Of a DNA stretch of 20,344 nt, positions 1-6,976 are shown piece after piece; the stretch's first letter is position 1; the number at the start of each line of letters is the position of its first letter. The translations under genes and the position numbers were made by a program. The notes under the pieces are model-generated. The model was given only the letters and a program-made list of their open reading frames with translations, was not told the origin of the DNA and searched no databases. This stretch comes from a virus. The stretch covers positions 1 to 20,344 of IMG/VR virus record IMGVR_UViG_3300004369_000196; one strand, written 5' to 3'.

Positions 1-57
1 CGTTTTCGCGTGTCCTGCAATTGGAAGTCTCATTCCGCCGCCCGGTAAGCTCAGTCG

Positions 58-543
58 TTATGTTGCAAAGTGCCGTTCGTCACTCAGTGCCGCGTCAATG
101 ATCGCTGCTCGCTCATCATCAATCCCAATCCGCAGCCCTTGCAGAATGCCCTGAAGAAATCCGATCGCGGTTGCCTGCCTCGTCATCCCCTGCCAGTCCC
201 TGCGGTTCCATTTTGCCACCATCTCGTCGCGCGTCTCTCTGTCACCGTAAAGCACCAGCGGGCAGCACTCACCCGGCTCGCTGTCCTCAGTTCCACACGC
301 CGCGTTGAATGTCGACGGCGATGATGGATGCGGCAGTTCCACGATCTGACCGGGTCTACCACAGAACGGGCAAGGCAACATAACAAAGCCTTCAACCGGA
401 CGGCTCGCTGCTGTCTCCATGTAGTCAGCCGCATCCTTTAACGAACCGAACGTCCTGTGGGCGGCAGCGTGAGAAGCGGACCCGCCCATAAACACAGGCT
501 CTTTGGGCGGCTCTGAGAAAAATTGTTTCTGGTGGTCTGTCAT
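58..543 (-). CDS. Lar-like restriction-alleviation zinc protein
   Basis: The 161-residue product carries the hallmark of the phage/prophage Lar family: a CPFCG motif at residues 58-62, further cysteines at 83, 93 and 94, and a closing WNRR at 112-115. This pattern binds zinc in the family. Lar proteins moderate host type I restriction, but many phage relatives are named only by this fold, so the activity is inferred. An unrelated N-terminal part (1-50) and a C-terminal helix-like tail (120-161) make it longer than a minimal Lar domain. The start has a good ribosome site (GAAGGAAG) about 12 bases upstream. It is the last gene of the minus-strand block and has its own strong promoter, so it can be expressed apart from the genes upstream. 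Confidence 0.7.
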   Translation of the reverse strand: MTDHQKQFFSEPPKEPVFMGGSASHAAAHRTFGSLKDAADYMETAASRPVEGFVMLPCPFCGRPGQIVELPHPSSPSTFNAACGTEDSEPGECCPLVLYGDRETRDEMVAKWNRRDWQGMTRQATAIGFLQGILQGLRIGIDDERAAIIDAALSDERHFAT

Positions 544-647
544 TCTCTGGTTCTTCCTTCTCGCAGATAGAAACCCGGTTACTGATCCGGGGCCGACTGT
601 TTCATTCGGCAGACTATCCGTTACGGCGTTCGCATCCCGTGAGAGAG

Positions 648-676
648 ACTATACTCCCCGTCTAGGGTACTGTCAA
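648..676 (-). promoter_or_regulatory. Sigma70-type promoter for the Lar-like gene
   Basis: Read on the minus strand there is TTGACA (671-676), a 17-base spacer and TATAGT (648-653), preceded by GGGGAG. It abuts the stop codon of the 287-aa gene. The leader of about 95 bases contains two small inverted repeats, 592-596 with 606-610 and 574-578 with 587-591, the second followed by a short T-rich stretch on the transcript. They could act as a weak attenuator, which is inference. Confidence 0.75.
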
Positions 677-677
677 C

Positions 678-1541
678 CTACGGAGCGACCGGAGGAAAAC
701 TTGGGCCACCTCCTGCGGTCGCAGGGCCGGTTGCTGTCGAGTCTCCCGACTGGTGGTCCCCTCCATCCACGTTGGCCGTACGGAAAGCAACCTGCGCGTT
801 GTAGACACTGGTCAGGTTCGTAGGCCACGGCTGGAGCGGTGGCAGTGAGGTGACCGGAATACCGTTGCGGATGACCCGCAGTCGGTCCTCTGTGAAGACA
901 TGGCCCAGATGGGGGACCGTGTCGATCATTTCTGTCGACGTGAAGAATTTCGACGGATCGTATGCCGCCAGCTCTTCTTCCTTCAGCAGAAAGCCCTCAA
1001 CGTCTGCCTCGGCCTGTGTTTTGCCGAACAGGTCCGTCGCCATGTTGCGGTACAGCCGCTTCATGTACTTGCCGATGGATGCTGCGTACGACGTTGAAAT
1101 CTCCATTGCCTTTCGGTTCTCTGAATGCTGCATCGACTCCGACAGCATCATCAGAACGTAGGTGGCCCACTCCCGCATGAAGCGGTTGCGGACCTTGAAG
1201 TACGGCACAGGGTAGACCATGAAGACTTCCCCTGCGGGCTGGATGTGCTGTGGTTCGAGATTGAGCGTACCCGGTGCCACCGCACGTGCCAGCACGAGCT
1301 GTCCGAACCGGATGTAGAGCTTGTGCATTCGACGCACCGTGTTGATCGATGGCGGTGTTGAAAGGTCCGCGTCCTCGTGGTGCATCATCGCGAACAGGTT
1401 GGCCCCGATCACGCGATTCATTTCGAGGATCGTGGGGTTCAGACTCCCGATGTCGTCTGAAGGATTCGGAACGGCGTAGCCGAGTTCTCCGAACTGTCCC
1501 ACGTTGTACCACAGCACTGCATCTGAATTGACTACCATCAC
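678..1541 (-). CDS. Unknown 287-aa protein, possibly virion-associated
   Basis: I do not recognise a family. The body (residues 1-235) is mixed alpha/beta in character, with long stretches that look helical around the YVLMMLSES and YMKRLYRNM segments. The last 50 residues form a low-complexity tail rich in Gly, Ser, Thr and Pro. No signal peptide or membrane segment is visible and no catalytic motif stands out. The start codon lies immediately after the stop of the protease gene, so both are probably translated from one message started at the minus-strand promoter near 2900. A structural or accessory virion role would fit the block and the disordered Gly/Pro tail, but that is a guess. The reading frame is open throughout and complementary-strand ORFs in this interval are short shadows. 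Confidence 0.7.
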   Translation of the reverse strand: MMVVNSDAVLWYNVGQFGELGYAVPNPSDDIGSLNPTILEMNRVIGANLFAMMHHEDADLSTPPSINTVRRMHKLYIRFGQLVLARAVAPGTLNLEPQHIQPAGEVFMVYPVPYFKVRNRFMREWATYVLMMLSESMQHSENRKAMEISTSYAASIGKYMKRLYRNMATDLFGKTQAEADVEGFLLKEEELAAYDPSKFFTSTEMIDTVPHLGHVFTEDRLRVIRNGIPVTSLPPLQPWPTNLTSVYNAQVAFRTANVDGGDHQSGDSTATGPATAGGGPSFPPVAP

Positions 1542-2834
1542 TTAGTTCCTTGTTGGTTGAGTGTTCGGCATGGGAAGGGTTCCCGAAACATATTGCCGAG
1601 TCAAAGAGAGTTCCGCTTCGAGCACTTCCTGTGCTCCGGGGTAACGTGCCCCGATCACACGCCGAGCTTCATCGTGAGCCCTTGCATACAGATTGCTGTC
1701 CACATTCTGCCATGCAATTGGATGCGCTGTCTGCACCCGAGAGGGTGCTGCCACAGCATCCCCCGGTAAAGGGGACTCAGTTACCACCTGCTTCACACCA
1801 CGTGATGCTTCATCCTTCCGACGCTTCCGTTGACGGTAAAGGAAGACCCCGACTGAGGCTGCCCCTGTTGCGAGGGCACCCCCAGCCGGGCCTCCTGCTG
1901 CGGTTCCGACCAGACCTGCCAGCGAAGTAAACCACGACCCCTTGGGAGAGGACTCGTTCTTCGACAACTTTTCTTCAACGATGGTCCCGATAATCTTTTT
2001 TATGTCTTCCTCGCGAGGTGCTTGCGGCACAACCACAGCAGGGTTTTCTTTGGGCTCATCAGACGGTGGCAGTTCCGGTTCATCCGTGGGTGGTGGCGTA
2101 ACCACAGGTTTTTCTATGAGCTTGTCGGACGGTGGCGGTTCCGGTTCATCCGTGGATGGTCGCGGTTTCGGTTCATCTGTGGGGGGCGGCAGAGGAGCAA
2201 CCTCGGCAAATTGTGCGTCCGGGTAGTGGCTTCGAATGAACTTCTGATAGTCCCAGTTAATGTTGAAGCCATTGGAATGACAGATGATCCCAACCAGTCC
2301 GCCGCCCCTTCGAACGATGCTGCCTCCGCTCATGCCGACAGGCCAGCTTCGATCGGTATTTCCAAATTCGTTTCTCTCTGCCTTGGTGATCTTTGTCACG
2401 TAGTAGCGTGGGACGGGTTGTCCCTTCACCTTCTGGCCGGAGACCGCAGCAAAGTCGAATCCTCCCGCAATCACCCCCTCCCCCGTCCGCACTGGCTCAG
2501 TCTCCAGCGGGACGACGTCGTGAAAGCTGCCGGGAATCCAGAGTATTGCGAGGTCTGTTGCTCGACCATCATTCCACTTGCCCTTGACCGTGGCTTTCGT
2601 ACCGGCCACATAAACGCCCACGGTCTGTGACGTGTCCGACTTCGACTGAAGGACATGCTCGGCGGTCAGAAAGACCGTTCCGCCGTTGGCCCTTGCCACG
2701 GCGACCGCGCTTCCGTAAGTGCTGTACCGCACACATCCCAGCACGACGCATTCCTGCTGAACGTGCTGGACATATGCCAGTTGGGCGTGGGCCGTCTCCG
2801 AAAGAACAGCAACAATCAGCAGGGTTTTCCACAT
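1542..2834 (-). CDS. Secreted trypsin-like serine protease with Pro-rich linker and C-terminal anchor
   Basis: The 430-residue product begins with a signal peptide (hydrophobic core 4-11, cleavage likely after AHA at 15-17). A chymotrypsin-fold domain follows, with a visible triad: His60 in TAEHV, Asp94 in TDLAIL and Ser169 in GMSGGS. Residues 213-272 form an acidic, proline-rich linker of repeated TDEP/PPPSDE units. A short charged helix comes next, then a Gly/Ala-rich hydrophobic stretch at about 303-333 followed by RQRKRRK, which reads as a C-terminal membrane anchor with a positive inside flank. Trypsin-like peptidases with such linkers are common in bacterial envelopes and unusual in phages. 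It is the first gene of the minus block. The ribosome site is poor (only a GGAC about 8 bases before ATG), so translation may be controlled. It could process virion proteins, act on the host surface or be a lysogenic conversion factor. Confidence 0.8.
   Translation of the reverse strand: MWKTLLIVAVLSETAHAQLAYVQHVQQECVVLGCVRYSTYGSAVAVARANGGTVFLTAEHVLQSKSDTSQTVGVYVAGTKATVKGKWNDGRATDLAILWIPGSFHDVVPLETEPVRTGEGVIAGGFDFAAVSGQKVKGQPVPRYYVTKITKAERNEFGNTDRSWPVGMSGGSIVRRGGGLVGIICHSNGFNINWDYQKFIRSHYPDAQFAEVAPLPPPTDEPKPRPSTDEPEPPPSDKLIEKPVVTPPPTDEPELPPSDEPKENPAVVVPQAPREEDIKKIIGTIVEEKLSKNESSPKGSWFTSLAGLVGTAAGGPAGGALATGAASVGVFLYRQRKRRKDEASRGVKQVVTESPLPGDAVAAPSRVQTAHPIAWQNVDSNLYARAHDEARRVIGARYPGAQEVLEAELSLTRQYVSGTLPMPNTQPTRN
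2049..2189 (-). repeat. In-frame degenerate repeat coding the TDEP/PPPSDE linker
   Basis: Copies of a degenerate unit coding PPPTDEP or PPSDEP recur in the protease linker (protein residues about 216-262). On the plus strand this appears as repeated GGTTCATC(C/T)GTGG-like blocks. Such tracts often change copy number by slippage and set the distance between a protease head and its anchor. Confidence 0.6.
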
Positions 2835-2870
2835 GGTTGCGTCCAGTCGTCTTTATTTCGCTAAATCGTA

Positions 2871-2900
2871 TTGACTTATTTGGAAGACCTGCACTATACT
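2871..2900 (+). promoter_or_regulatory. Promoter for the thyX-replication block
   Basis: TTGACT (2871-2876), an 18-base spacer and TATACT (2895-2900) lie 47 bases before the thyX start. The -10 box overlaps the -10 box of an opposite promoter (2893-2921), so the two cannot be occupied at once. This is the only clear plus-strand promoter I see before 10839. Confidence 0.65.
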
Positions 2901-2921
2901 CACGACGCAAGACTCAGTCAA
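2893..2921 (-). promoter_or_regulatory. Promoter for the protease/287-aa block
   Basis: On the minus strand TTGACT (2916-2921), a 17-base spacer and TATAGT (2893-2898), preceded by GTGAG, form a sigma70-type promoter about 60 bases upstream of the protease start. It shares the sequence ACTATACT (2893-2900) with the rightward promoter. The same GAG-TATA-(G/C)T context occurs at the promoters near 648 and 13443. Confidence 0.65.
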
Positions 2922-2946
2922 CTCAATTCCGCCAGAAGGATAAAAC

Positions 2947-3813
2947 ATGCTCAGCGTTCGGATAGAGGCAGATAGCATCTTCAACGACAAAAGGATCACG
3001 ACGCTGGTTGCCACGTACCCACGGATCATTCACTCTGAAGTTCTGACTCACCGGTCGTTTTGTCGCAATGCTTCCTCATCGAGAGCGATCCCGATTAAGA
3101 AGATGATCGCAGACGTTGAGGCCGACCCCTTCTACCCGATCCGGTGGGGAAAGAGTCAGAAGGGGATGCAGATGTCAGACGAAGAAGCCAACGCATCCCT
3201 GTGCAGGCAGCAGTGGAAGAATGCACTGGACGCTGCGATACGAGTGGCGAGGAGTCTCAGCAACGACCTCGATGTGCATAAGAGTCTGGCCAATCGACTG
3301 CTCGAACCGTTCTCCTACATCACGACCATCATCACCGCCACAGAATGGGCCAACTTCTTCAGGCTCCGAATCCACCCGGATGCAGAGCCCCACATGTTCC
3401 AGCTCGCAAAGCTGATCCACGACAAGATCGAAAAGTCGACGCCCGTAGAATGCCCCGTCCACGCGCCGTTCCTTCGACCCTTCGAGAAAGAACACGCTCT
3501 CAGCCTCTACATGTCACAGGGCGTACGAAGCGTTCAGCTCGAAGAGTGGGCCCACGTTTCGGCTGCTCGGTGTGCGAGGGTTTCCTATCTGACACACAGC
3601 GGAAAGATGGATCGCCAGAAGGACAAAGAGCTTGCCCGGAGACTGCTTCAGGGATCGGGGTTTGGGCACTGGTCGCCGTTTGAACATTTTGCGTTCTCTT
3701 ACTGCGGAACGCACACGAACTGCCCGTACCGTGGCTGGCAGACCTACCGAGCCACACAGCACAATGAGAACCTTCCCGGACACATTGGAGAATACGCATG
3801 GCGGAAAAAATAA
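2947..3813 (+). CDS. thyX: Flavin-dependent thymidylate synthase ThyX
   Basis: ThyX converts dUMP to dTMP using methylenetetrahydrofolate and reduced FAD, giving the phage its own thymidylate supply. The 288-residue product holds the signature region at 34-47 (THRSFCRN followed by SSSR), a variant of the RHR-x7-S motif with Thr in place of the first Arg. It also has the helix with EWANFFRLR, and near the C terminus the WSPFEH block and a Y-R-G-W-Q-x-Y-R block typical of the family. Length is slightly above the usual 220-260. The ATG has a strong AGAAGGA site upstream. It is the first gene after the divergent promoter pair, and its end overlaps the next gene by 16 bases, so the two are translationally coupled. 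The family call is secure; the T-H-R variant deserves an activity check. Confidence 0.93.
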   Translation: MLSVRIEADSIFNDKRITTLVATYPRIIHSEVLTHRSFCRNASSSRAIPIKKMIADVEADPFYPIRWGKSQKGMQMSDEEANASLCRQQWKNALDAAIRVARSLSNDLDVHKSLANRLLEPFSYITTIITATEWANFFRLRIHPDAEPHMFQLAKLIHDKIEKSTPVECPVHAPFLRPFEKEHALSLYMSQGVRSVQLEEWAHVSAARCARVSYLTHSGKMDRQKDKELARRLLQGSGFGHWSPFEHFAFSYCGTHTNCPYRGWQTYRATQHNENLPGHIGEYAWRKK

Positions 3814-4637
3814 TCGCACAGGACATCAACGATGCCTCGGCCCGAGTGCGAGAGCTGTTCGGAGAACCCGACGGAGTGGATGAAACGGACACTGACCTGC
3901 GAATGAAGACCGCGCTTGCAATCTGCATCCAGAACCCGGACATCTCGACGAACACCCACATTGCGCACAACCCCGCCGCCGTTATTCTGGACGCCCTTGG
4001 CGTACTGGCCGACGTGCCTGTGAACAGCCCGCTCACATGCACACTGGGTCGACCACGACAACCAATCGACCGCACTCCCTGTGTGATCGACGTTCCATAC
4101 ATCGCGATCGAGCAGGACTGTGCCGGGCCATTCAGGATTTGCTACAGCGTGAGAGAAGGCTCTGGGGCTGACTGGCTCGATTGCCACCTGTTCTACAACG
4201 AAGCAGAGACGTACGATTTTCTGGTTCAGCATTTCGCAATAGCCAGCGTCTGTTTGCAGTTCATGGCAGAGTCACGAAACATGTACATCGGGAACCTGCA
4301 TATCCGGGTACTTCGGCCCACCATGCCGAAGCAGATGCTGTCGCACTTTGACTGGATCAGTCCGTCACTGACGATGGACCTGACCCCGCTTCGAACCGGC
4401 CCCTTTCTACAATCCACAGGTGCGTTGACTGAACTCCGCGACGTGCTGACCTGTGATGAACCACCGACAGGGATCAGTTCACCGTTTATTCGAAAGCTGG
4501 TCGCTCCAGCGATGATGATCCAGAACGCACTCAACAAAGACGACCACGTTGCTGTGGATATTCTTCGCAGATCACTCCCCGTTGGCCTTGACTGGACTGT
4601 GGCCATCAATGCTTTTCTCGAACTGAAAGGAATCTGA
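3798..4637 (+). CDS. Divergent thymidylate-synthase-fold protein lacking catalytic motifs (proposed)
   Basis: This 279-residue protein has no obvious motif, but by eye its layout follows ThyA-type phage synthases/hydroxymethylases. An ICIQNP segment (42-47) with NPAAVILDALGVL (58-70) resembles the N-terminal aEvlW helix. A strand-rich part around 105-120 sits where the PC nucleophile motif should be. Residues 127-167 match, without gaps, the E. coli ThyA region from LSCQLYQRS to the VGDF segment. LHIR (167-170) replaces the LHxY motif. The catalytic Cys is replaced (PFR at 111-113) and the phosphate-binding RSxD becomes NEAE, so it should not be an active synthase. It overlaps the end of thyX, and its start has a GGAG site. 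Fold assignment is my inference; it may instead be an unrelated orphan. A role as a ThyX partner or regulator is speculation. Confidence 0.5.
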   Translation: MAEKIIAQDINDASARVRELFGEPDGVDETDTDLRMKTALAICIQNPDISTNTHIAHNPAAVILDALGVLADVPVNSPLTCTLGRPRQPIDRTPCVIDVPYIAIEQDCAGPFRICYSVREGSGADWLDCHLFYNEAETYDFLVQHFAIASVCLQFMAESRNMYIGNLHIRVLRPTMPKQMLSHFDWISPSLTMDLTPLRTGPFLQSTGALTELRDVLTCDEPPTGISSPFIRKLVAPAMMIQNALNKDDHVAVDILRRSLPVGLDWTVAINAFLELKGI

Positions 4638-4638
4638 A

Positions 4639-4935
4639 ATGCTGGTACTGACAAGGAAGAAAAACGAAAAGGTTGTGCTCTCTGTGCCGGGACTGGAGTC
4701 CCTCATCGAGATTACATGCGTCTCGCTCAATGACGATCGCGTCCGACTAGGTTTTGAGGCACCGCGAGAAGTTACCATCCACAGACTGGAAGTTCAGGAA
4801 GCCATAGATGCCTCGCCACAAAGCAGGAACGAAGGAAACTCAACAGATACTCTTCCAGCCAGACTCGGAATGGAAGATGCCCAGAATGGTGGACCTGCCC
4901 CCGAAGTGGAGCCGGTACAAGAGGATCGGACTTGA
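4639..4935 (+). CDS. csrA: CsrA/RsmA-family RNA-binding regulator with extra tail
   Basis: The N-terminal 55 residues are a clear CsrA domain: MLVLTRK at the start, RVRLGFEAP at 34-42 and the RNA-contacting VTIHRLEV at 45-52, where Arg49 is equivalent to Arg44 of E. coli CsrA. CsrA dimers bind GGA motifs, usually in hairpin loops near ribosome sites, and block or alter translation. The protein is 98 residues, against about 60-70 for hosts. Residues 56-98 are a polar tail whose DNA is also read as the start of the polymerase gene. An AAAGGA site precedes the ATG and the gene begins one base after the previous stop. Phage CsrA could retune host metabolism or time the phage genes. Several phage starts here have GGA-containing sites, but I cannot assign targets. 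Confidence 0.9.
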   Translation: MLVLTRKKNEKVVLSVPGLESLIEITCVSLNDDRVRLGFEAPREVTIHRLEVQEAIDASPQSRNEGNSTDTLPARLGMEDAQNGGPAPEVEPVQEDRT

Positions 4936-6760
4936 TACAGAAACTTGCTGCCCTGATCTGAAGACACTCGGACCTGCGGTGAGGCGTAACGGCTTCATCG
5001 CAGGGGTGTCGTTTGCCATCGACGACGAAAAGAAAAGCGCGTGGTATCTGCCCATTGCACACGCTCTGGGCCCGAACCTGAATCGTGAAGCGGTTGTGCG
5101 GTATCTCCGTGATCAGGCGGCTGAGTTCACCGGAGAAATCGTCGGAGCCAACCTGCAATATGACATTGACTATCTGGCCCAGTATGGGGTGGTGTTTCGT
5201 CGTGCAGTTTTTCGTGACGTGCAGGTTGCCGCTGCGTTGATCAATGAACTGGAAGACGGCTACTCACTGGGGGCCATCGCGGAACGGAACGGCTTCGGAG
5301 GGAAGAGCGAGAGCCTGCTGGGAGAGGCTGCCGGGGCGTTCCGTCTCGATAAGAAGAAAGACCTGTGGCGAATGCCCGCGAAGTTCGTCGGGCCGTACGC
5401 GGAGGATGACGCCGCACTGCCGTTGAAGATTCTTGAGAAGCAGCAGAAAGAAATTGACCACCAGAACCTTCAGCGGGTCTTTGACCTCGAATCGCGATTG
5501 CTCCCCGTCTGTATAAAGATGCGAAGGCGGGGCGTTCGGGTAGACTTCGACAAACTGTCCGAAATCGAATCCCGGATGCTGGAGATTGAACAGACGCAGT
5601 GTGCTCACATCCGAGAGCTGACGGGCTACCGTTTCGGCATCGAGGATATAGGCAAAGCATCGATCACGGGCCGGTTGTTGGAGGAACACTGCGGGTGCGT
5701 TCTGCCCCGTACTCCCAAGTCCGGCGAATACATGGTCAGTAAAGACGTCCTCGCTGCTGTGGACACACCGCTGTCACACGCGATCGCCAAGCAGAAGCGA
5801 GCCAACAAAATCCGCACGACGTTCGTCGCCAGCATCCGAAAGCATTCGGTCGAAGGCCGTATCCACTGCACGTTCACTCAACTCCGCAAGCAGCGCGAAG
5901 ATGGCGACACGGTGGGTGCTGCGTTCGGCAGACTCTCGTCCTCAAACCCGAATCTCCAGCAGCAGCCTGTCAGAGACCCATACTCTCACGACTGGCGGTC
6001 GATCTATCTGCCTGACGAGGGGGGTATGTGGGGCTGTCTGGACTACTCAGAACAGGAGCCCAGAAACCTGCTTCACTGGGCTGCACTGACAGCGGAGCTT
6101 GTGCTGCCCCGGCAGCACCCCATCAGGAAGGCCATCGAATTATCACTGAAGAAATACTGGGAAGACCCTCGTGTGGACGGTCACCAGATGATGGCTGACC
6201 TGATCGGCTGGAAAGGCAAGGAAGGGCGAACACGAGCGAAGGCGGTACTCCTCGGCCTCTGTTACGGCATGGGAGGGGTCAAGCTGGCGGGAGAACTTGG
6301 GCTGAAGACTATCCTGATCCGTGGCAGGGATGGCAAACTTCGAGACGCTCCGGGAGCAGACACTCTTGAAATTCTGGATACGTTCAATGCCCGTTTGCCG
6401 TACGTTCACTGGATGGCGGGGGTCGCAGAAAGGAAAGTCAAGGAACGTGGATATCTCTCGACGTTGAGCGGTCGCCGTTGCAGGTTCCCGCAGGACCGTT
6501 GCGGGAACTACGAGTGGACCCACAAGTCCTTGAACCGTTTGATTCAGGGGAGTGCTGCGGACCAGACCAAGACCGCGATGGTTGAAGCGGATCGTCAGGG
6601 ATTCCGACTACAGCTACAGGTTCACGACGAGCTGGACCTGACCGTCTACTCCCCACAGGAAGCTGAACAGCTTGCGGTACTGATGCGGGACGTGATGCCG
6701 TTGAAGTCTCCAAGCAAGATTGATATCGAGACCGGACCTAACTGGGGCGAAGTAGCGTAA
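4808..6760 (+). CDS. polA: Family A DNA polymerase with 3'-5' exonuclease
   Basis: This 650-residue polymerase replicates the phage genome. The proofreading domain shows DTE at 43-45 (Exo I), N-L-Q-Y-D at 115-119 (Exo II) and Y197-x3-D201 (Exo III). The polymerase domain shows motif A DYSEQEPR from 412, motif B with Arg474, Lys478, Tyr486 and Gly487, and motif C QVHDELD from 604 with His606-Asp607. There is no 5'-3' exonuclease domain, as in T7-like enzymes. The residue equivalent to E. coli Phe762 is Leu482. The first ATG has AGGAAG six bases upstream but overlaps csrA by 128 bases; ATG codons at 4877 and 4886 would shorten the overlap and still keep Exo I. No other replicative polymerase is in the window. 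Confidence 0.95.
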   Translation: MPRHKAGTKETQQILFQPDSEWKMPRMVDLPPKWSRYKRIGLDTETCCPDLKTLGPAVRRNGFIAGVSFAIDDEKKSAWYLPIAHALGPNLNREAVVRYLRDQAAEFTGEIVGANLQYDIDYLAQYGVVFRRAVFRDVQVAAALINELEDGYSLGAIAERNGFGGKSESLLGEAAGAFRLDKKKDLWRMPAKFVGPYAEDDAALPLKILEKQQKEIDHQNLQRVFDLESRLLPVCIKMRRRGVRVDFDKLSEIESRMLEIEQTQCAHIRELTGYRFGIEDIGKASITGRLLEEHCGCVLPRTPKSGEYMVSKDVLAAVDTPLSHAIAKQKRANKIRTTFVASIRKHSVEGRIHCTFTQLRKQREDGDTVGAAFGRLSSSNPNLQQQPVRDPYSHDWRSIYLPDEGGMWGCLDYSEQEPRNLLHWAALTAELVLPRQHPIRKAIELSLKKYWEDPRVDGHQMMADLIGWKGKEGRTRAKAVLLGLCYGMGGVKLAGELGLKTILIRGRDGKLRDAPGADTLEILDTFNARLPYVHWMAGVAERKVKERGYLSTLSGRRCRFPQDRCGNYEWTHKSLNRLIQGSAADQTKTAMVEADRQGFRLQLQVHDELDLTVYSPQEAEQLAVLMRDVMPLKSPSKIDIETGPNWGEVA

Positions 6761-6778
6761 TCTGGAAAGGGGTATCCG

Positions 6779-6976
6779 ATGTATTTCTATCTAGTGTATT
6801 TCTACTTCTATCTGGTCGGGTTCATGCTGATGCTGACTGCCTGTCAGCTTTCTTCACCGGAACATCCGTGGCCAGCCAAGCTGGTGGTCGCGATGTTCTG
6901 GCCGTTGACCTTCGTAGTGGTCTGCGTGGGTGTTTGTGTTCGTGTCATCAAGGAAATTGGAAAGAGCGACGAATGA
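6779..6976 (+). CDS. Small two-pass membrane protein
   Basis: The 65-residue product has two hydrophobic spans, about 2-22 (rich in Tyr and Phe) and 34-56 (rich in Val), joined by a short polar loop, with a charged tail KEIGKSDE. A strong GGAAAGGGG site lies just upstream, and its stop overlaps the next start in an ATGA arrangement. No family is recognised. Small inner-membrane proteins inside phage replication operons include superinfection-exclusion proteins, replisome anchors and holin-like proteins. Nothing in the sequence chooses among these. Confidence 0.7.
   Translation: MYFYLVYFYFYLVGFMLMLTACQLSSPEHPWPAKLVVAMFWPLTFVVVCVGVCVRVIKEIGKSDE

Noticed and set aside
678-1541. Portal or capsid protein assignment for the 287-aa gene
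   Set aside because: No sequence hallmark of either family is visible; only its setting suggests a virion role.
2022-2630. 202-codon open frame on the plus strand opposite the protease
   Set aside because: It has no ribosome site or recognisable product and is Arg/His/Trp-rich as expected for a shadow of GC-rich coding DNA; the opposite frame has a clear protease triad.
2835-2860. CsrA-binding site (CTGGA) just before the protease start
   Set aside because: A single GGA in a leader without a hairpin is too common to call, although the poor ribosome site makes it worth keeping in mind.
3500-4102. 200-codon minus-strand frame across the end of thyX and the next gene
   Set aside because: It lies opposite two supported genes and has the Ser/Arg/Cys bias of a shadow frame.
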